From contig JAKOXK010000097.1 of NCBI GenBank assembly GCA_029781035.1, forward strand, positions 1 to 64,000: a stretch of 64,000 nt of DNA, read 5' to 3'. Made by a program: the position numbers and the translations under genes. Below, one piece after another: positions 28,442 to 36,441 of the stretch. The notes under the pieces are model-generated. The model was not told the DNA's origin. It made no database searches and saw only the letters and a list, made by a program, of their open reading frames with translations. Numbering within the stretch: position 1 is the first letter of the stretch; every line of letters begins with the position of its first letter. The stretch comes from Armatimonadota bacterium (GTDB lineage Bacteria > Armatimonadota > Fimbriimonadia > Fimbriimonadales > Fimbriimonadaceae).

Positions 28442-29626
28442 GTGGCCGATCTTAGCGACCTTACAGCCCAATGCATACGGTGCGGGTTCTGCCTCGAATC
28501 GTGTCCCACTTTTGTCCTGAGCGGCAAGGAGACTGAGTCTCCACGCGGCAGGATCTACTTGGCTCGATCCATGGAGTCCGGCGTACTTCCATGGTCAGCC
28601 GACAATCGGCAGCCCTTTGACTCTTGTGTCGGATGTCGAGCCTGTGAGCCTGCATGTCCGAGCGGGGTGCGGTATGGCGAGATCCTCGAACTGGCGCGCA
28701 GCCGATTGGAACGTGTTGCCCCGCGCAAGCAAGCACGGCTCCTCCTCGACGTCGTGACAAACCCTGTGCTTTTTCGGCTGCAGGCAGGGCTGGCGAGTCT
28801 CGTGCCGGGCCTCAAGGCGCCTCGCTGGTTGGCGCGCCATTTGACGCCGGAAGGTCAGCGGGCCGAGGTGCCCCCCTTGCGACGCGTGGCCGAGTGGCCG
28901 CCTCTTGAGTCGGCTGGGCTCCCGCCTGTCAAAGCCGATGTGGCACTTCTTGAGGGATGCGCCATGAAAGTGCTCTTTCCCGACGTCCACGAAGCCACTG
29001 AGCGGCTCCTTCGTCGTGTCGGAATCGGTTCCGTCAGGATAAAAGGGTGCTGTGGCGCCTTGCACGCGCACGCTGGTTTCCTTGAGAAGGCTCATGCCTT
29101 GGCCCTTCGGCTGACCAAGCAACTAGGCCCGGACAGGCAACTGGTCGTCAACTCGGCCGGCTGCGGGAGTTGGCTTAAAGAAGCAGGGCTTCCGGTTCTT
29201 GACGCGACCGTGTTCCTGGCCGCTCATGGACTTGTACAGGCGCTCAGAACGAGCCGTGGCCTTTCCGGAACTGTGGCGACGTACCATGACGCGTGCCACT
29301 TGGCCCATGGGCAGGGAGTCCGCACACAGCCTCGGGAACTCCTTTCAGCTGTGCCGGGATTACGACTTGTGCCGATGGTCGAATCCGACACGTGCTGCGG
29401 GAGCGGGGGTGTGTACAACGTGCTTCAACCACGACTCGCACAAGCGTTGTTGGACCGTAAATGGTCCAACATCTGCTTGACAGGTTCGCAGGTCGTCGTT
29501 ACGGGCAATCCGGGCTGCTTGGCTTGGATCGAACAAGCGTCCCGAAGGGCCGGCGGCTCGCCGACGGTGCAACACACTCTCTCGCTGCTGGAGTCCTCGT
29601 TCTCGGGACTTCTTGACAATATTTAG
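28442..29626 (+). CDS. glcF: Glycolate oxidase iron-sulfur subunit-like protein
   Basis: 394 residues. Two 4Fe-4S motifs at the N-terminus (CIRCGFCLESCP and CVGCRACEPACP) and two CCG domains (EGCAMKVLFPD...CCGALHAHAG and YHDACHLAHGQGV...CCGSGGVYNVLQP) give the GlcF/LldE layout. GlcF passes electrons from the flavin subunits GlcD/GlcE during glycolate or lactate oxidation at the membrane. Those partners are not in the window, so the precise partner is unknown. Start GTG from the promoter spacing. Confidence 0.88.
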   Translation: MADLSDLTAQCIRCGFCLESCPTFVLSGKETESPRGRIYLARSMESGVLPWSADNRQPFDSCVGCRACEPACPSGVRYGEILELARSRLERVAPRKQARLLLDVVTNPVLFRLQAGLASLVPGLKAPRWLARHLTPEGQRAEVPPLRRVAEWPPLESAGLPPVKADVALLEGCAMKVLFPDVHEATERLLRRVGIGSVRIKGCCGALHAHAGFLEKAHALALRLTKQLGPDRQLVVNSAGCGSWLKEAGLPVLDATVFLAAHGLVQALRTSRGLSGTVATYHDACHLAHGQGVRTQPRELLSAVPGLRLVPMVESDTCCGSGGVYNVLQPRLAQALLDRKWSNICLTGSQVVVTGNPGCLAWIEQASRRAGGSPTVQHTLSLLESSFSGLLDNI

Positions 29627-29649
29627 ACAAAATCTGTGCAAAATATGAT

Positions 29650-29710
29650 CGGGCGCATGATGAGTCGCCGCTGACTGGGCACCGTGCCAGTCGCTTCCCA
29701 ACCGAGGTAA
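29650..29710 (+). promoter_or_regulatory. Structured 5' region of folE2
   Basis: Between glcF and folE2, GACTGGGCAC and GTGCCAGTC near 29671-29692 form a hairpin with one bulged G; CGAGGTAA follows before the ATG at 29711. It could be an attenuator, a glcF terminator without a T run, or a regulatory leader. It matches no riboswitch class I can recall. Confidence 0.35.
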
Positions 29711-30523
29711 ATGGAAATGCATGATTCTTCGAAGAGCCGGGCCGCGTCCGCGACACTGCCGGACGTTCAGAAGTCTCCCGACACGCGGAACATCCCGATC
29801 GACAAGGTGGGCGTCCGCCGAGTTCGGTTTCCCATCGCCGTCCTTGACCGCTCCAACGAAAAGCAGCACACGATCGGCAACTTCACGTTGACGGTCGACC
29901 TGCCAAGCCACTTCAAAGGGACGCACATGAGCCGTTTCCTTGAGGCGCTCAACTCGCACGGCCGTGAGGTGAGCGTCGACAGCTTGCCAGCGCTTCTGCA
30001 CGAGATGACAGTGAAACTCCACGCTGAGCAAGCACACGTCGAAGTGACGTTCCCTTACTTCATGCTCAAAAAAGCTCCGGTCACAGGAAAAGAGGGGATG
30101 ATGGAGTACACGTGCGGCTTCAACGCGGTGGGAAACGGCGAATGCCAGGTGGATCTTTTTGCCCGAGTGCCCGTTGCGACACTCTGCCCCTGCAGCAAAG
30201 AGATTTCAGACTATGGCGCCCACAACCAACGCGGCTGGGTCACGGTCCGCGTCGAGACGAGGGGACATGTTTGGCTGGAAGAGCTGATCGAGATGATCGA
30301 GGAGTCGGCGTCTTGCGCGCTGTTCCCCGTCCTTAAGCGCCCGGACGAGAAGTGGGTGACGGAACACGCGTATGAAAACCCTCGCTTTGTCGAAGACCTC
30401 GTCCGCGAGGTGGCGATCCGGTTTGACCAGCGCGACTGCATCTCCGCTTACGAGATCGAAGTCGAGAACGAGGAATCGATCCACGCCCACAACGCATACG
30501 CTTATCTTAAGCGCGCCAAGTGA
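29711..30523 (+). CDS. folE2: GTP cyclohydrolase FolE2 (type IB)
   Basis: 270 residues, the usual FolE2 length. Motifs: VGVRRVRFPIAVLDR, GTHMSRFLEALN, EVTFPYFMLKKAPV, and the metal site region VATLCPCSKEISDYGAHNQRG with the zinc-binding Cys. It makes dihydroneopterin triphosphate for folate or, through QueD, queuosine. Such type IB enzymes can use metals other than zinc and are often under Zur or riboswitch control. It has one of the few Shine-Dalgarno sequences in the window; ATG 29717 is an alternative start. The 3' end overlaps the pseudogene by 22 bases. Confidence 0.94.
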   Translation: MEMHDSSKSRAASATLPDVQKSPDTRNIPIDKVGVRRVRFPIAVLDRSNEKQHTIGNFTLTVDLPSHFKGTHMSRFLEALNSHGREVSVDSLPALLHEMTVKLHAEQAHVEVTFPYFMLKKAPVTGKEGMMEYTCGFNAVGNGECQVDLFARVPVATLCPCSKEISDYGAHNQRGWVTVRVETRGHVWLEELIEMIEESASCALFPVLKRPDEKWVTEHAYENPRFVEDLVREVAIRFDQRDCISAYEIEVENEESIHAHNAYAYLKRAK

Positions 30524-31116
30524 CGCCCGACGGCGCGCTCCCAAATGTGGTTGGGGTGGGCTTGGTGCAGCGCGTCCCTCAGAAAGAGAAGGGCGGACTT
30601 GTCGAGGTGGGGAAGCACGACATCGAAATCCTCTTGATCCTTGTCCCGCAGCCCCTTGGCTTTGTAGAGGAGCTGGATTTCCGGCCTCAACACCGGAATA
30701 CACCGAACCTCGAGAATCGCCTCTGTTTGGCACCGATGGATCGTCGGGGCCCGTCGATAGCGCCACACTCCTCCCGAGAAATCCTCTAGCATCAGCTGGA
30801 GAGACCAGGTGTCGCCACTGATCGAGACCCATCCGTCGTGGATGTCAGGTCTGACAGGACTGCCAGCGCAGAAGGGGCGGAGTTCCCCTGGCGGATCCGC
30901 CAGGTAGACGTGCCAACCGGGATGTCTCGCGGCAAACCTGTCTAAGGAAGCTCAATCCATGCAGGCATCGATATCCCCGTGTTCTCGCCACTGGCGATCG
31001 ACAAGGAGGTCGAGCGCCACACCGCCCCTGACGCACCAGATCCCGGTCATGTCGCGCATGGCCCTCGTCAAGGTGGGAACATCGAGGGGCCGCCAAGGTG
31101 TGTAGACGCCCAACAT
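30502..31116 (-). pseudogene. Aminoglycoside-2''-adenylyltransferase-like nucleotidyltransferase with in-frame TGA
   Basis: From ATG 31116 the frame reads 54 residues with WCVRGGVALDLLVDRQ and EHGDIDAC, a nucleotidyltransferase core, then TGA at 30952-30954, then continues in the same frame: HPGWHVYLADPPGELRPF, RPDIHDGWVSISGDTW and RPEIQLLYKAKGLRDKDQED to 30502. These are the hallmarks of the aminoglycoside-2''-adenylyltransferase family, many members of which have no proven resistance role. A single C-to-T change (CGA to TGA) explains the stop. An AATAAT box at 31123-31128 sits exactly six bases from the ATG, so the promoter looks intact. Confidence 0.72.
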
Positions 31117-31122
31117 GGGGCG

Positions 31123-31128
31123 ATTATT
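31123..31128 (-). promoter_or_regulatory. -10 box AATAAT, leaderless spacing
   Basis: AATAAT, six bases, ATG 31116 of the interrupted nucleotidyltransferase gene; divergent from the VOC promoter. Confidence 0.45.
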
Positions 31129-31171
31129 GCTGACGCAGGGCGAATAGTAGACAAAGAAATACTATTCTTGG

Positions 31172-31177
31172 TAGGAT
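31172..31177 (+). promoter_or_regulatory. -10 box TAGGAT, leaderless spacing
   Basis: TAGGAT, six bases, ATG 31184. Confidence 0.5.
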
Positions 31178-31183
31178 CAGGAA

Positions 31184-31570
31184 ATGGCACCTCGCTTTGA
31201 TGCTATTGGAATTGTCGTGCAGGACATCGCTCGCTCCGTTCGCTTCTACCGGATGTTAGGTCTCTCGTTTCCCGAGGCCAGTACTGAAGACCACTTGGAG
31301 GCGACCGCTACCGGAGGCGTGCGCGTCATGTTGGACTCACTAGACATGGTGAAGGGATTCATGCCCGATTGGGTCGCGCCGACGGGACACCGAATGGGAA
31401 TGGCTTTCCTCTGCGACTCGCCGGCCGATGTTGACGCTACCTATGCCCAGATCGCCAAGGCAGGCTTTGAGGGCAAAACGGCTCCTTGGGACGCCTTCTG
31501 GGGACAGCGGTATGCACAGGTCCTCGATCCGGATGGAAACGTGGTCGATTTGTTCGCGCCGTTAGCCTGA
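31184..31570 (+). CDS. VOC (glyoxalase/bleomycin resistance) family protein
   Basis: 128 residues with one VOC fold: FDAIGIVVQDIARSVRFYRM at the N-terminus, GMAFLCDSPADVDATYAQIA in the middle and the C-terminal YAQVLDPDGNVVDLFAPL. These metal-dependent enzymes or binding proteins act on varied small molecules; the substrate is unknown. Convergent with the CorC-like gene 11 bases downstream. Confidence 0.88.
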   Translation: MAPRFDAIGIVVQDIARSVRFYRMLGLSFPEASTEDHLEATATGGVRVMLDSLDMVKGFMPDWVAPTGHRMGMAFLCDSPADVDATYAQIAKAGFEGKTAPWDAFWGQRYAQVLDPDGNVVDLFAPLA

Positions 31571-31581
31571 CCTGCCCATGC

Positions 31582-33060
31582 CTAACTGCCAGTCAGGTCA
31601 GTAAGACGGTCGACGATGTCCTGAGCCTCGTCCACTGCTGCCACGGAGACGGTGAGGATACGACGACCGTCTGTATCGTCTACAGTGAATCGGTATCCGT
31701 TGTCCACGATCGTCTCACCCTTCTCAGGCTGTCTGCCGAACAGACCGAAGACATAGCCGCCGATCGTGTCGAACTCCTCGCTGTCGAAGTTCGAACCGAT
31801 CTCGTGGTTGACGTCGTCGATGTTCGTCTTGCCTTCGACGACGAAACTGTCGCCTCGCTGGCGGATCGGTTGCTCTTCAGGATCGTATTCGTCGACGATC
31901 TCTCCCACGACCTCCTCGACGACGTCCTCGGTTGTGACGACTCCAGCTGTTCCGCCGAACTCATCTTGTACGATGACCAACTGGGACCTGGCTTGGCGCA
32001 TCTCAGTCAGAAGGTCGTGCAGGCTCTTGTTCTCCGGCACGAACCAGGCGGGACGCATGATCGATCTCAGCGAACTCATCTTCTGACCTTTCGTGATCGC
32101 GGACAGGATGTCTTTCGCGTGGACGACACCCACGATCTGATCGTCGGTTCCTTCGAAAACTGGGATCCGTGAATGGCCCGTCGCTTCAACGACCTTGGCG
32201 ACCTCTGCCAAGTCCGCATTGACTGGCACGGCGTCCATGTCCACCCGGGGGGTCATGATCTCGCGCGCCACGGTGTCGCCGAATTCGAAGACGGAGTGGA
32301 GCATCTCCTTCTCCTCTTCCTCGATCTCCTGGGTTTCGACGGCCTGTTCCAAGCGCTCCTTGATCTCCTCTTCGGCCTGGTTGCCTACGGAAAAGGAGGC
32401 GCGTGCTCCAAACCTCCGGGTCAGCAGTCCGCCTGCAGACAAGAGGATTGATGCGATTGGTTTAAAAAGATAGGCGAATACCTTTACAAAACCATGGCAA
32501 CGAAGGGCCGCCTTTACCGGGTCGCTCACTGCGTACGACCGGGGTACGAGCTCGCCGAAGACGACATTGAACGCGACCACGGGGATCCCGACGAGAAAGC
32601 CGGCAAAGAGCACCACGGGCCAGCCTGAAGACAAATGAAGTCGTTCGGAGAAGAAGGGCGAAGCCGAAAACGCCAGCGGAAAGGTCAGAAGCACGAGCCA
32701 AGCTCTCATTGTCTGAGAGCCGAGCGAGCACGCGGCGACGTACAGCAGTTTGTGGGTGACGACGTCCTGAAGCACACGGCTTTTCCGTTCGTCTGCGGCA
32801 GACAGCTTGAGGTGGGAAGACCGGATGAGTTCGATTGAGGTCTCGCCGCTGACAAATACCGCGTTCAGTGCGACAACTGCGAGCATCGCCAGAATGAGTT
32901 CCATGCCGACGAACGTCCTGGGCGCGGCGTCGGCGAGTCCTTGGCCGAACACGAGGATCGGTGCGAGGAAGAGGGCTATCCCGAAGGTGCCAGAGACCAC
33001 GGAACCGGCTTGACGCCTGGCCGGCGGTCTCCGCCGACTACGTTCTGATGGCTCGCTCAT
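31582..33060 (-). CDS. CNNM/DUF21-CBS-CorC_HlyC family membrane protein
   Basis: 492 residues: a short basic cytoplasmic N-terminus, an extra hydrophobic segment, the DUF21 (CNNM) membrane domain from about residue 50 to 220 (SGETSIELIRSSHLKL, NVVFGELVPRSYAV), two CBS domains (VAREIMTPRVDMDAVPVNAD; IMRPAWFVPENKSL...FGGTAGVVTTEDVVEEVVGEI), and the C-terminal CorC_HlyC domain. Family members export or sense Mg2+ or Co2+; the old name hemolysin C is misleading. The start may be as late as Met53 if the first segment is not real. Last gene of the rpsU-ybeY cluster. Confidence 0.9.
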   Translation of the reverse strand: MSEPSERSRRRPPARRQAGSVVSGTFGIALFLAPILVFGQGLADAAPRTFVGMELILAMLAVVALNAVFVSGETSIELIRSSHLKLSAADERKSRVLQDVVTHKLLYVAACSLGSQTMRAWLVLLTFPLAFSASPFFSERLHLSSGWPVVLFAGFLVGIPVVAFNVVFGELVPRSYAVSDPVKAALRCHGFVKVFAYLFKPIASILLSAGGLLTRRFGARASFSVGNQAEEEIKERLEQAVETQEIEEEEKEMLHSVFEFGDTVAREIMTPRVDMDAVPVNADLAEVAKVVEATGHSRIPVFEGTDDQIVGVVHAKDILSAITKGQKMSSLRSIMRPAWFVPENKSLHDLLTEMRQARSQLVIVQDEFGGTAGVVTTEDVVEEVVGEIVDEYDPEEQPIRQRGDSFVVEGKTNIDDVNHEIGSNFDSEEFDTIGGYVFGLFGRQPEKGETIVDNGYRFTVDDTDGRRILTVSVAAVDEAQDIVDRLTDLTGS

Positions 33061-33094
33061 AAGTTCGCGGTCTTGACCATTTTAGCATTGTCGG

Positions 33095-33805
33095 TCACTT
33101 GGGCGTAATTCCAAACAAGAGGAGCCCCAAGATCACTCCCACGGTGGCTCCCAGTGTCAACTCGAAAACAGAATGGATCTTGGCCTCCCATCGGCTCTGC
33201 GCGACCATGGCGGCCAGGAGGATAGCGACGGCGGACACGGTCACATTGTCCGTCAGAAAGAAGACGCAGGTTGCTAAGAAGAACCCATAGGCGGCATGCC
33301 CACTGACCAGTCCTCCTTGGTGGATCTGGCCGTGTTTTCCCAGGCCCTTGCCGATAATGACGACCACCAAGACGATGAACCCACCGGTGAGGATACGGAA
33401 CCACACGGGCGCTCCGATGTTCTCTGCGGTGAGGCTAATGCGGATGCGCTCCCACTGGTCTTCCCCAATGGCGATCATTGAGCCGACGATGATCGCCATG
33501 ATCGTCGTGATCAGGACGGCGCCGGCACTTATGTCCTTCGCGAACTTGGCCAGCGGATGGTAGTTCGGGCTGACCAGGTCCACGGTCGCCTCGATCGCGC
33601 TGTTGAACATCTCCGCCACGAGGACAAAGGTGATGATGAACATGAGGACCAGGATCTCGCGCAAGCGGAGGTTGAGGATCAGCGCGCCCAGAACGGTGAT
33701 CAAGGTCACATAGAGGTGGATCCTCATGTGTCGCTGGGTTCGGAACGTGTGGACGATTCCCTCGAACGCCACGCGGAACGGGCCGACGACGTCACGACCG
33801 GGCAT
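33095..33805 (-). CDS. dgkA: Diacylglycerol/undecaprenol kinase fused to a PAP2-like phosphatase domain
   Basis: 236 residues. Residues 1-130 are a DgkA-type kinase: FRVAFEGIVHTFRTQRHMRI, EMFNSAIEATVDLV and KFAKDISAGAVL with three membrane helices. The C-terminal half adds more membrane helices with GGLVSGHAAYGFFLATCV and SRWEAKIHSVFELTLGATVG, matching the SGH and RxxxxxH motifs of PAP2 phosphatases. One chain could thus phosphorylate a lipid and hydrolyse lipid phosphates, for example undecaprenol recycling. Lies in the conserved ybeY-dgkA order. Confidence 0.85.
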   Translation of the reverse strand: MPGRDVVGPFRVAFEGIVHTFRTQRHMRIHLYVTLITVLGALILNLRLREILVLMFIITFVLVAEMFNSAIEATVDLVSPNYHPLAKFAKDISAGAVLITTIMAIIVGSMIAIGEDQWERIRISLTAENIGAPVWFRILTGGFIVLVVVIIGKGLGKHGQIHQGGLVSGHAAYGFFLATCVFFLTDNVTVSAVAILLAAMVAQSRWEAKIHSVFELTLGATVGVILGLLLFGITPK

Positions 33806-33886
33806 CGTTGGCCCCCAGCAAGAGGTCAGGACAGTGTCCGACGACGGGACAGGGGATTGGCCCGTCAGGATCGATTAGGATCCCGG

Positions 33887-34369
33887 TCATCGGTTCGGAC
33901 GCCCCTTCACTTGTAACGTGTGCGGTTGGCTGGCCCACGAACTGTCGGTCTTGAGCCCGGCCAACAGCATCACTTCGTTCATCCGTTTGATCATCTCGAC
34001 CTTCTCGGCGTCTGACTCGTCGCCAAAGCCGAGCAGGTGCAGCCCGCCATGGACGGCCAAGAATGCGAGTTCCTCGTCGATCGAGGCGTTTCTGGCTTCG
34101 GCGCCGCGCTGAGCGAACTCTATCGAGATGGCAATGTCGCCCAGGGGTGCCCCTTCCCAGTCCGGACCGGGAAAGCTGAGCACGTCTGTCGCTTCGTCGA
34201 CTTTTCTGAACTGCTGGTTCAGTGTCCTCATCCTGTCGTTGTCAGTCACAAGCACGTCTATTCTGCAGGATGGGACGTTGTAGCTCTGGAGGAGGGCTCC
34301 CAGCGCTTGCCGCATTGTGCTAAGCCTTACGCGTTTGCCGGACTCGTTGCGCACGCAGATCGGGTTCAC
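33887..34369 (-). CDS. ybeY: rRNA maturation endoribonuclease YbeY
   Basis: 160 residues from GTG 34369. The signature HGGLHLLGFGDESDAE corresponds to HGxLHLxGYDH; the third metal His of E. coli is Asp here. LNQQFRKVDEATDVLSFP is the second conserved region. YbeY takes part in 16S 3'-end maturation and ribosome quality control. The start overlaps the end of the HD-domain gene by 50 bases in another frame, consistent with an operon. A later start is unlikely because the first residues match the family. Confidence 0.92.
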   Translation of the reverse strand: MNPICVRNESGKRVRLSTMRQALGALLQSYNVPSCRIDVLVTDNDRMRTLNQQFRKVDEATDVLSFPGPDWEGAPLGDIAISIEFAQRGAEARNASIDEELAFLAVHGGLHLLGFGDESDAEKVEMIKRMNEVMLLAGLKTDSSWASQPHTLQVKGRPNR

Positions 34370-35816
34370 TGGCGACGGCCTCCTCTTGGTCGGGATAGGT
34401 GACGCGCTCGTGCCTTAGGGCTGCCAGGGCTGACACGAACGATTGCTCGATCGTGCCTAGGTCGCGGAGCGTCAGTTCGGCTTCGTCGAGCTGCCCGTCG
34501 GCCCGACTCGCCTCGATCACACGATGGACGACTTCTTGCAGCTGGTCGCCTCTTTTGACCGTGCGGCTCACGGCTTCGACTTGATCGGCCAAGTGGAGGA
34601 TGGCGCACTCTTTGGACCGGGGTTTTGGCCCGTCATACCGGAAGAACGAGTCCCGGTGGCTGTCCTCGCTGGCGACACCGCGCTCGACGGCCCGGTTGTA
34701 GAAGAACGATACAAGACTGGTGCCGTGGTGCTGTTCGATCCCCTCGGTGACAATCTGGGGTAGGCGGTGCAGCTTCGCCAAGCGAAGGCCGTCCTTGACA
34801 TGGGCGACGATGATCTTGGCGCTCAGAGTCGGCGACAGGTCGTCGTGTGGGTTGTCTCCCGCTTGGTTTTCCACAAAGTAAGACGGTCGGACGAGCTTTC
34901 CAACGTCGTGATACGAGGCTTGGGCACGGCAGACAACCGGATTGGCTCCGATCGCCCTGGCCGCACCTTCGGCCAAATTGGCTACCCCGAGAGAGTGGAC
35001 GTGCGTGCCCGGTGCACGGAGGCACAGCTCTTTGAGCAGAGGGTGTTCAGGCGAGCACAATTCGAGCAACGTCCAGTCACTGACGATCCCGAAAGCCCTT
35101 TCCAGCAAGGCGATGCCCAGCCAAAAGATGCTGACTGCTCCGACCCCAGCGAGGCCCGCCCAAACCGCGCTTTCGAGGACCGTGAGGACACTGTCGGTCG
35201 CCACTGCAGTCAAGCACACAGCCAGGACAGCCTGGGCGAGGACTTGGATACCGACAGCTCGGAGCAAGTCGCCCCGCTGCTTCATCGGGTTGACGACGTG
35301 GGCTCCCACCGCCCCAGCGACCCAAGCTGCGGCCGTCATGTCTGCCGGCATCGCCCCACCAAAGGCCAGGAGCAAGGACGTGACGGTCAAGGCGACCAGA
35401 GCCACTGAGGGCCCGAAGAGTCCCGAGACCAGCATCGCTTGCGCCACAAGAGGGGCCGTCAGCAGGAATCCGGCCTTGACCAACGCGTGGGAGTACAGCG
35501 TGATGTGGCCAGCCTGGACACCGATGACCGCGACCATGGCCGTGACCCAGATCGCCCTTTCAGCGACAGAGGCTTGGTCGAGCGGTATCGACGTGTGCCG
35601 AAGGTGAAAATGGACGAAGAGCCCGGCGACGAGGCTCATGGCGGCCACGCCGAAGAAGATCCGCGGATCGAGCGGCAACGTGCGGTGGAGTACGAGGGCC
35701 ACTGCCATCAGCAGGGCCCCGAGCATCCGGGCGGAAAAACGACTGACCCCCAGGCCGAATCGTTTGATTTCGGTCGGTTCCCAGTGGGGTGTCAGGAGGG
35801 GAGAGCGTTTAGACAT
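34320..35816 (-). CDS. 7TM-HD family phosphohydrolase (PgpH-like)
   Basis: 498 residues. The first 260 hold about seven hydrophobic segments, then THVHSLGVANLAEGAARAIG, ASYHDVGKLVRPSYFVENQ (HD pair) and EGIEQHHGTSLVSFFY, the HD catalytic core. PgpH-type enzymes degrade cyclic di-AMP; this protein lacks the large extracellular 7TMR-HDED part of Listeria PgpH, so substrate transfer is tentative. It sits just before ybeY, the same place as yqfF/pgpH in Firmicutes. No diadenylate cyclase is in the window. Confidence 0.85.
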   Translation of the reverse strand: MSKRSPLLTPHWEPTEIKRFGLGVSRFSARMLGALLMAVALVLHRTLPLDPRIFFGVAAMSLVAGLFVHFHLRHTSIPLDQASVAERAIWVTAMVAVIGVQAGHITLYSHALVKAGFLLTAPLVAQAMLVSGLFGPSVALVALTVTSLLLAFGGAMPADMTAAAWVAGAVGAHVVNPMKQRGDLLRAVGIQVLAQAVLAVCLTAVATDSVLTVLESAVWAGLAGVGAVSIFWLGIALLERAFGIVSDWTLLELCSPEHPLLKELCLRAPGTHVHSLGVANLAEGAARAIGANPVVCRAQASYHDVGKLVRPSYFVENQAGDNPHDDLSPTLSAKIIVAHVKDGLRLAKLHRLPQIVTEGIEQHHGTSLVSFFYNRAVERGVASEDSHRDSFFRYDGPKPRSKECAILHLADQVEAVSRTVKRGDQLQEVVHRVIEASRADGQLDEAELTLRDLGTIEQSFVSALAALRHERVTYPDQEEAVASEPDLRAQRVRQTRKA

Positions 35817-35855
35817 GGATCCTGGAGCGGGGCGGCCCGTCCATGGAACCGAAAG

Positions 35856-36026
35856 CTAAATTCGACTGCCTCGGCGACGGCGCTGCCGGCGCTTCTTTTC
35901 GCTAGGCTTCTCGTAGTGCGCATGCTCTTTCAACTCGCGCAACAGACCGCTTTGCTGAAGTTTGAGGTTGAAGCGCTTCAGCGCACTGTCGATCGTTTCG
36001 TTCTGGTGTACGGTCACATAAATCAA
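35856..36026 (-). CDS. rpsU: 30S ribosomal protein S21
   Basis: 56 residues from a TTG at 36026: IYVTVHQNETIDSALKRF followed by a lysine- and arginine-rich tail, the S21 pattern. The ATG nine codons earlier lies inside the predicted TATAAT box (36052-36057), so it would not be on the transcript; a GGGAGG sits ten bases before the TTG. S21 binds the 16S platform near the anti-Shine-Dalgarno. It heads the cluster rpsU-HD-ybeY-dgkA, only 39 bases from the next gene. Confidence 0.9.
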   Translation of the reverse strand: MIYVTVHQNETIDSALKRFNLKLQQSGLLRELKEHAHYEKPSEKKRRQRRRRGSRI

Positions 36027-36051
36027 GCGAGGAGAACCTCCCGGAACGTCC

Positions 36052-36057
36052 ATTATA
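36052..36057 (-). promoter_or_regulatory. -10 box TATAAT of rpsU cluster
   Basis: Perfect TATAAT; transcript predicted to start near 36045, giving a leader of about 18 bases with a GGGAGG ribosome-binding site before TTG 36026. Confidence 0.65.
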
Positions 36058-36441
36058 CCCTCGGCAGGAGGTTTGGGGGCCCGATGCCCGTGGTTGGTCG
36101 CCAGCCGGCAGCAGCAGAACTTGAGCGAACTCCAATTGCTTCTCGGGTCGTGGTCGCTGTCCCATGTGGCTAAAGGAACCAGCGTTGAACCACAAGCTCC
36201 TGGCGGTGGCCGCGCTCATGAAGTCGAGTGCGCCGTGCGCTCAGGCTCCGGATGCAGGTCGCGAATCACCATCCGCGAGACCGAAGATGACGGCGTCATA
36301 GTCGATGACCTTATCCAAGTGCTCGAAGTGCGGCAAGTCCCCGTGGGGATGGACATCACTCACGCCAGCCACATGTGAACCTCATCTGGACAGGTTGGGC
36401 CAGCATCTACAAAGGCAAAGCCGGCCCAACGCCGAAGGATC
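36058..36441. other. Intergenic region without convincing gene
   Basis: About 380 bases. Short open frames exist on both strands, for example a 43-codon frame on the minus strand from about 36367, but none has family resemblance or a clear start signal. Confidence 0.4.
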
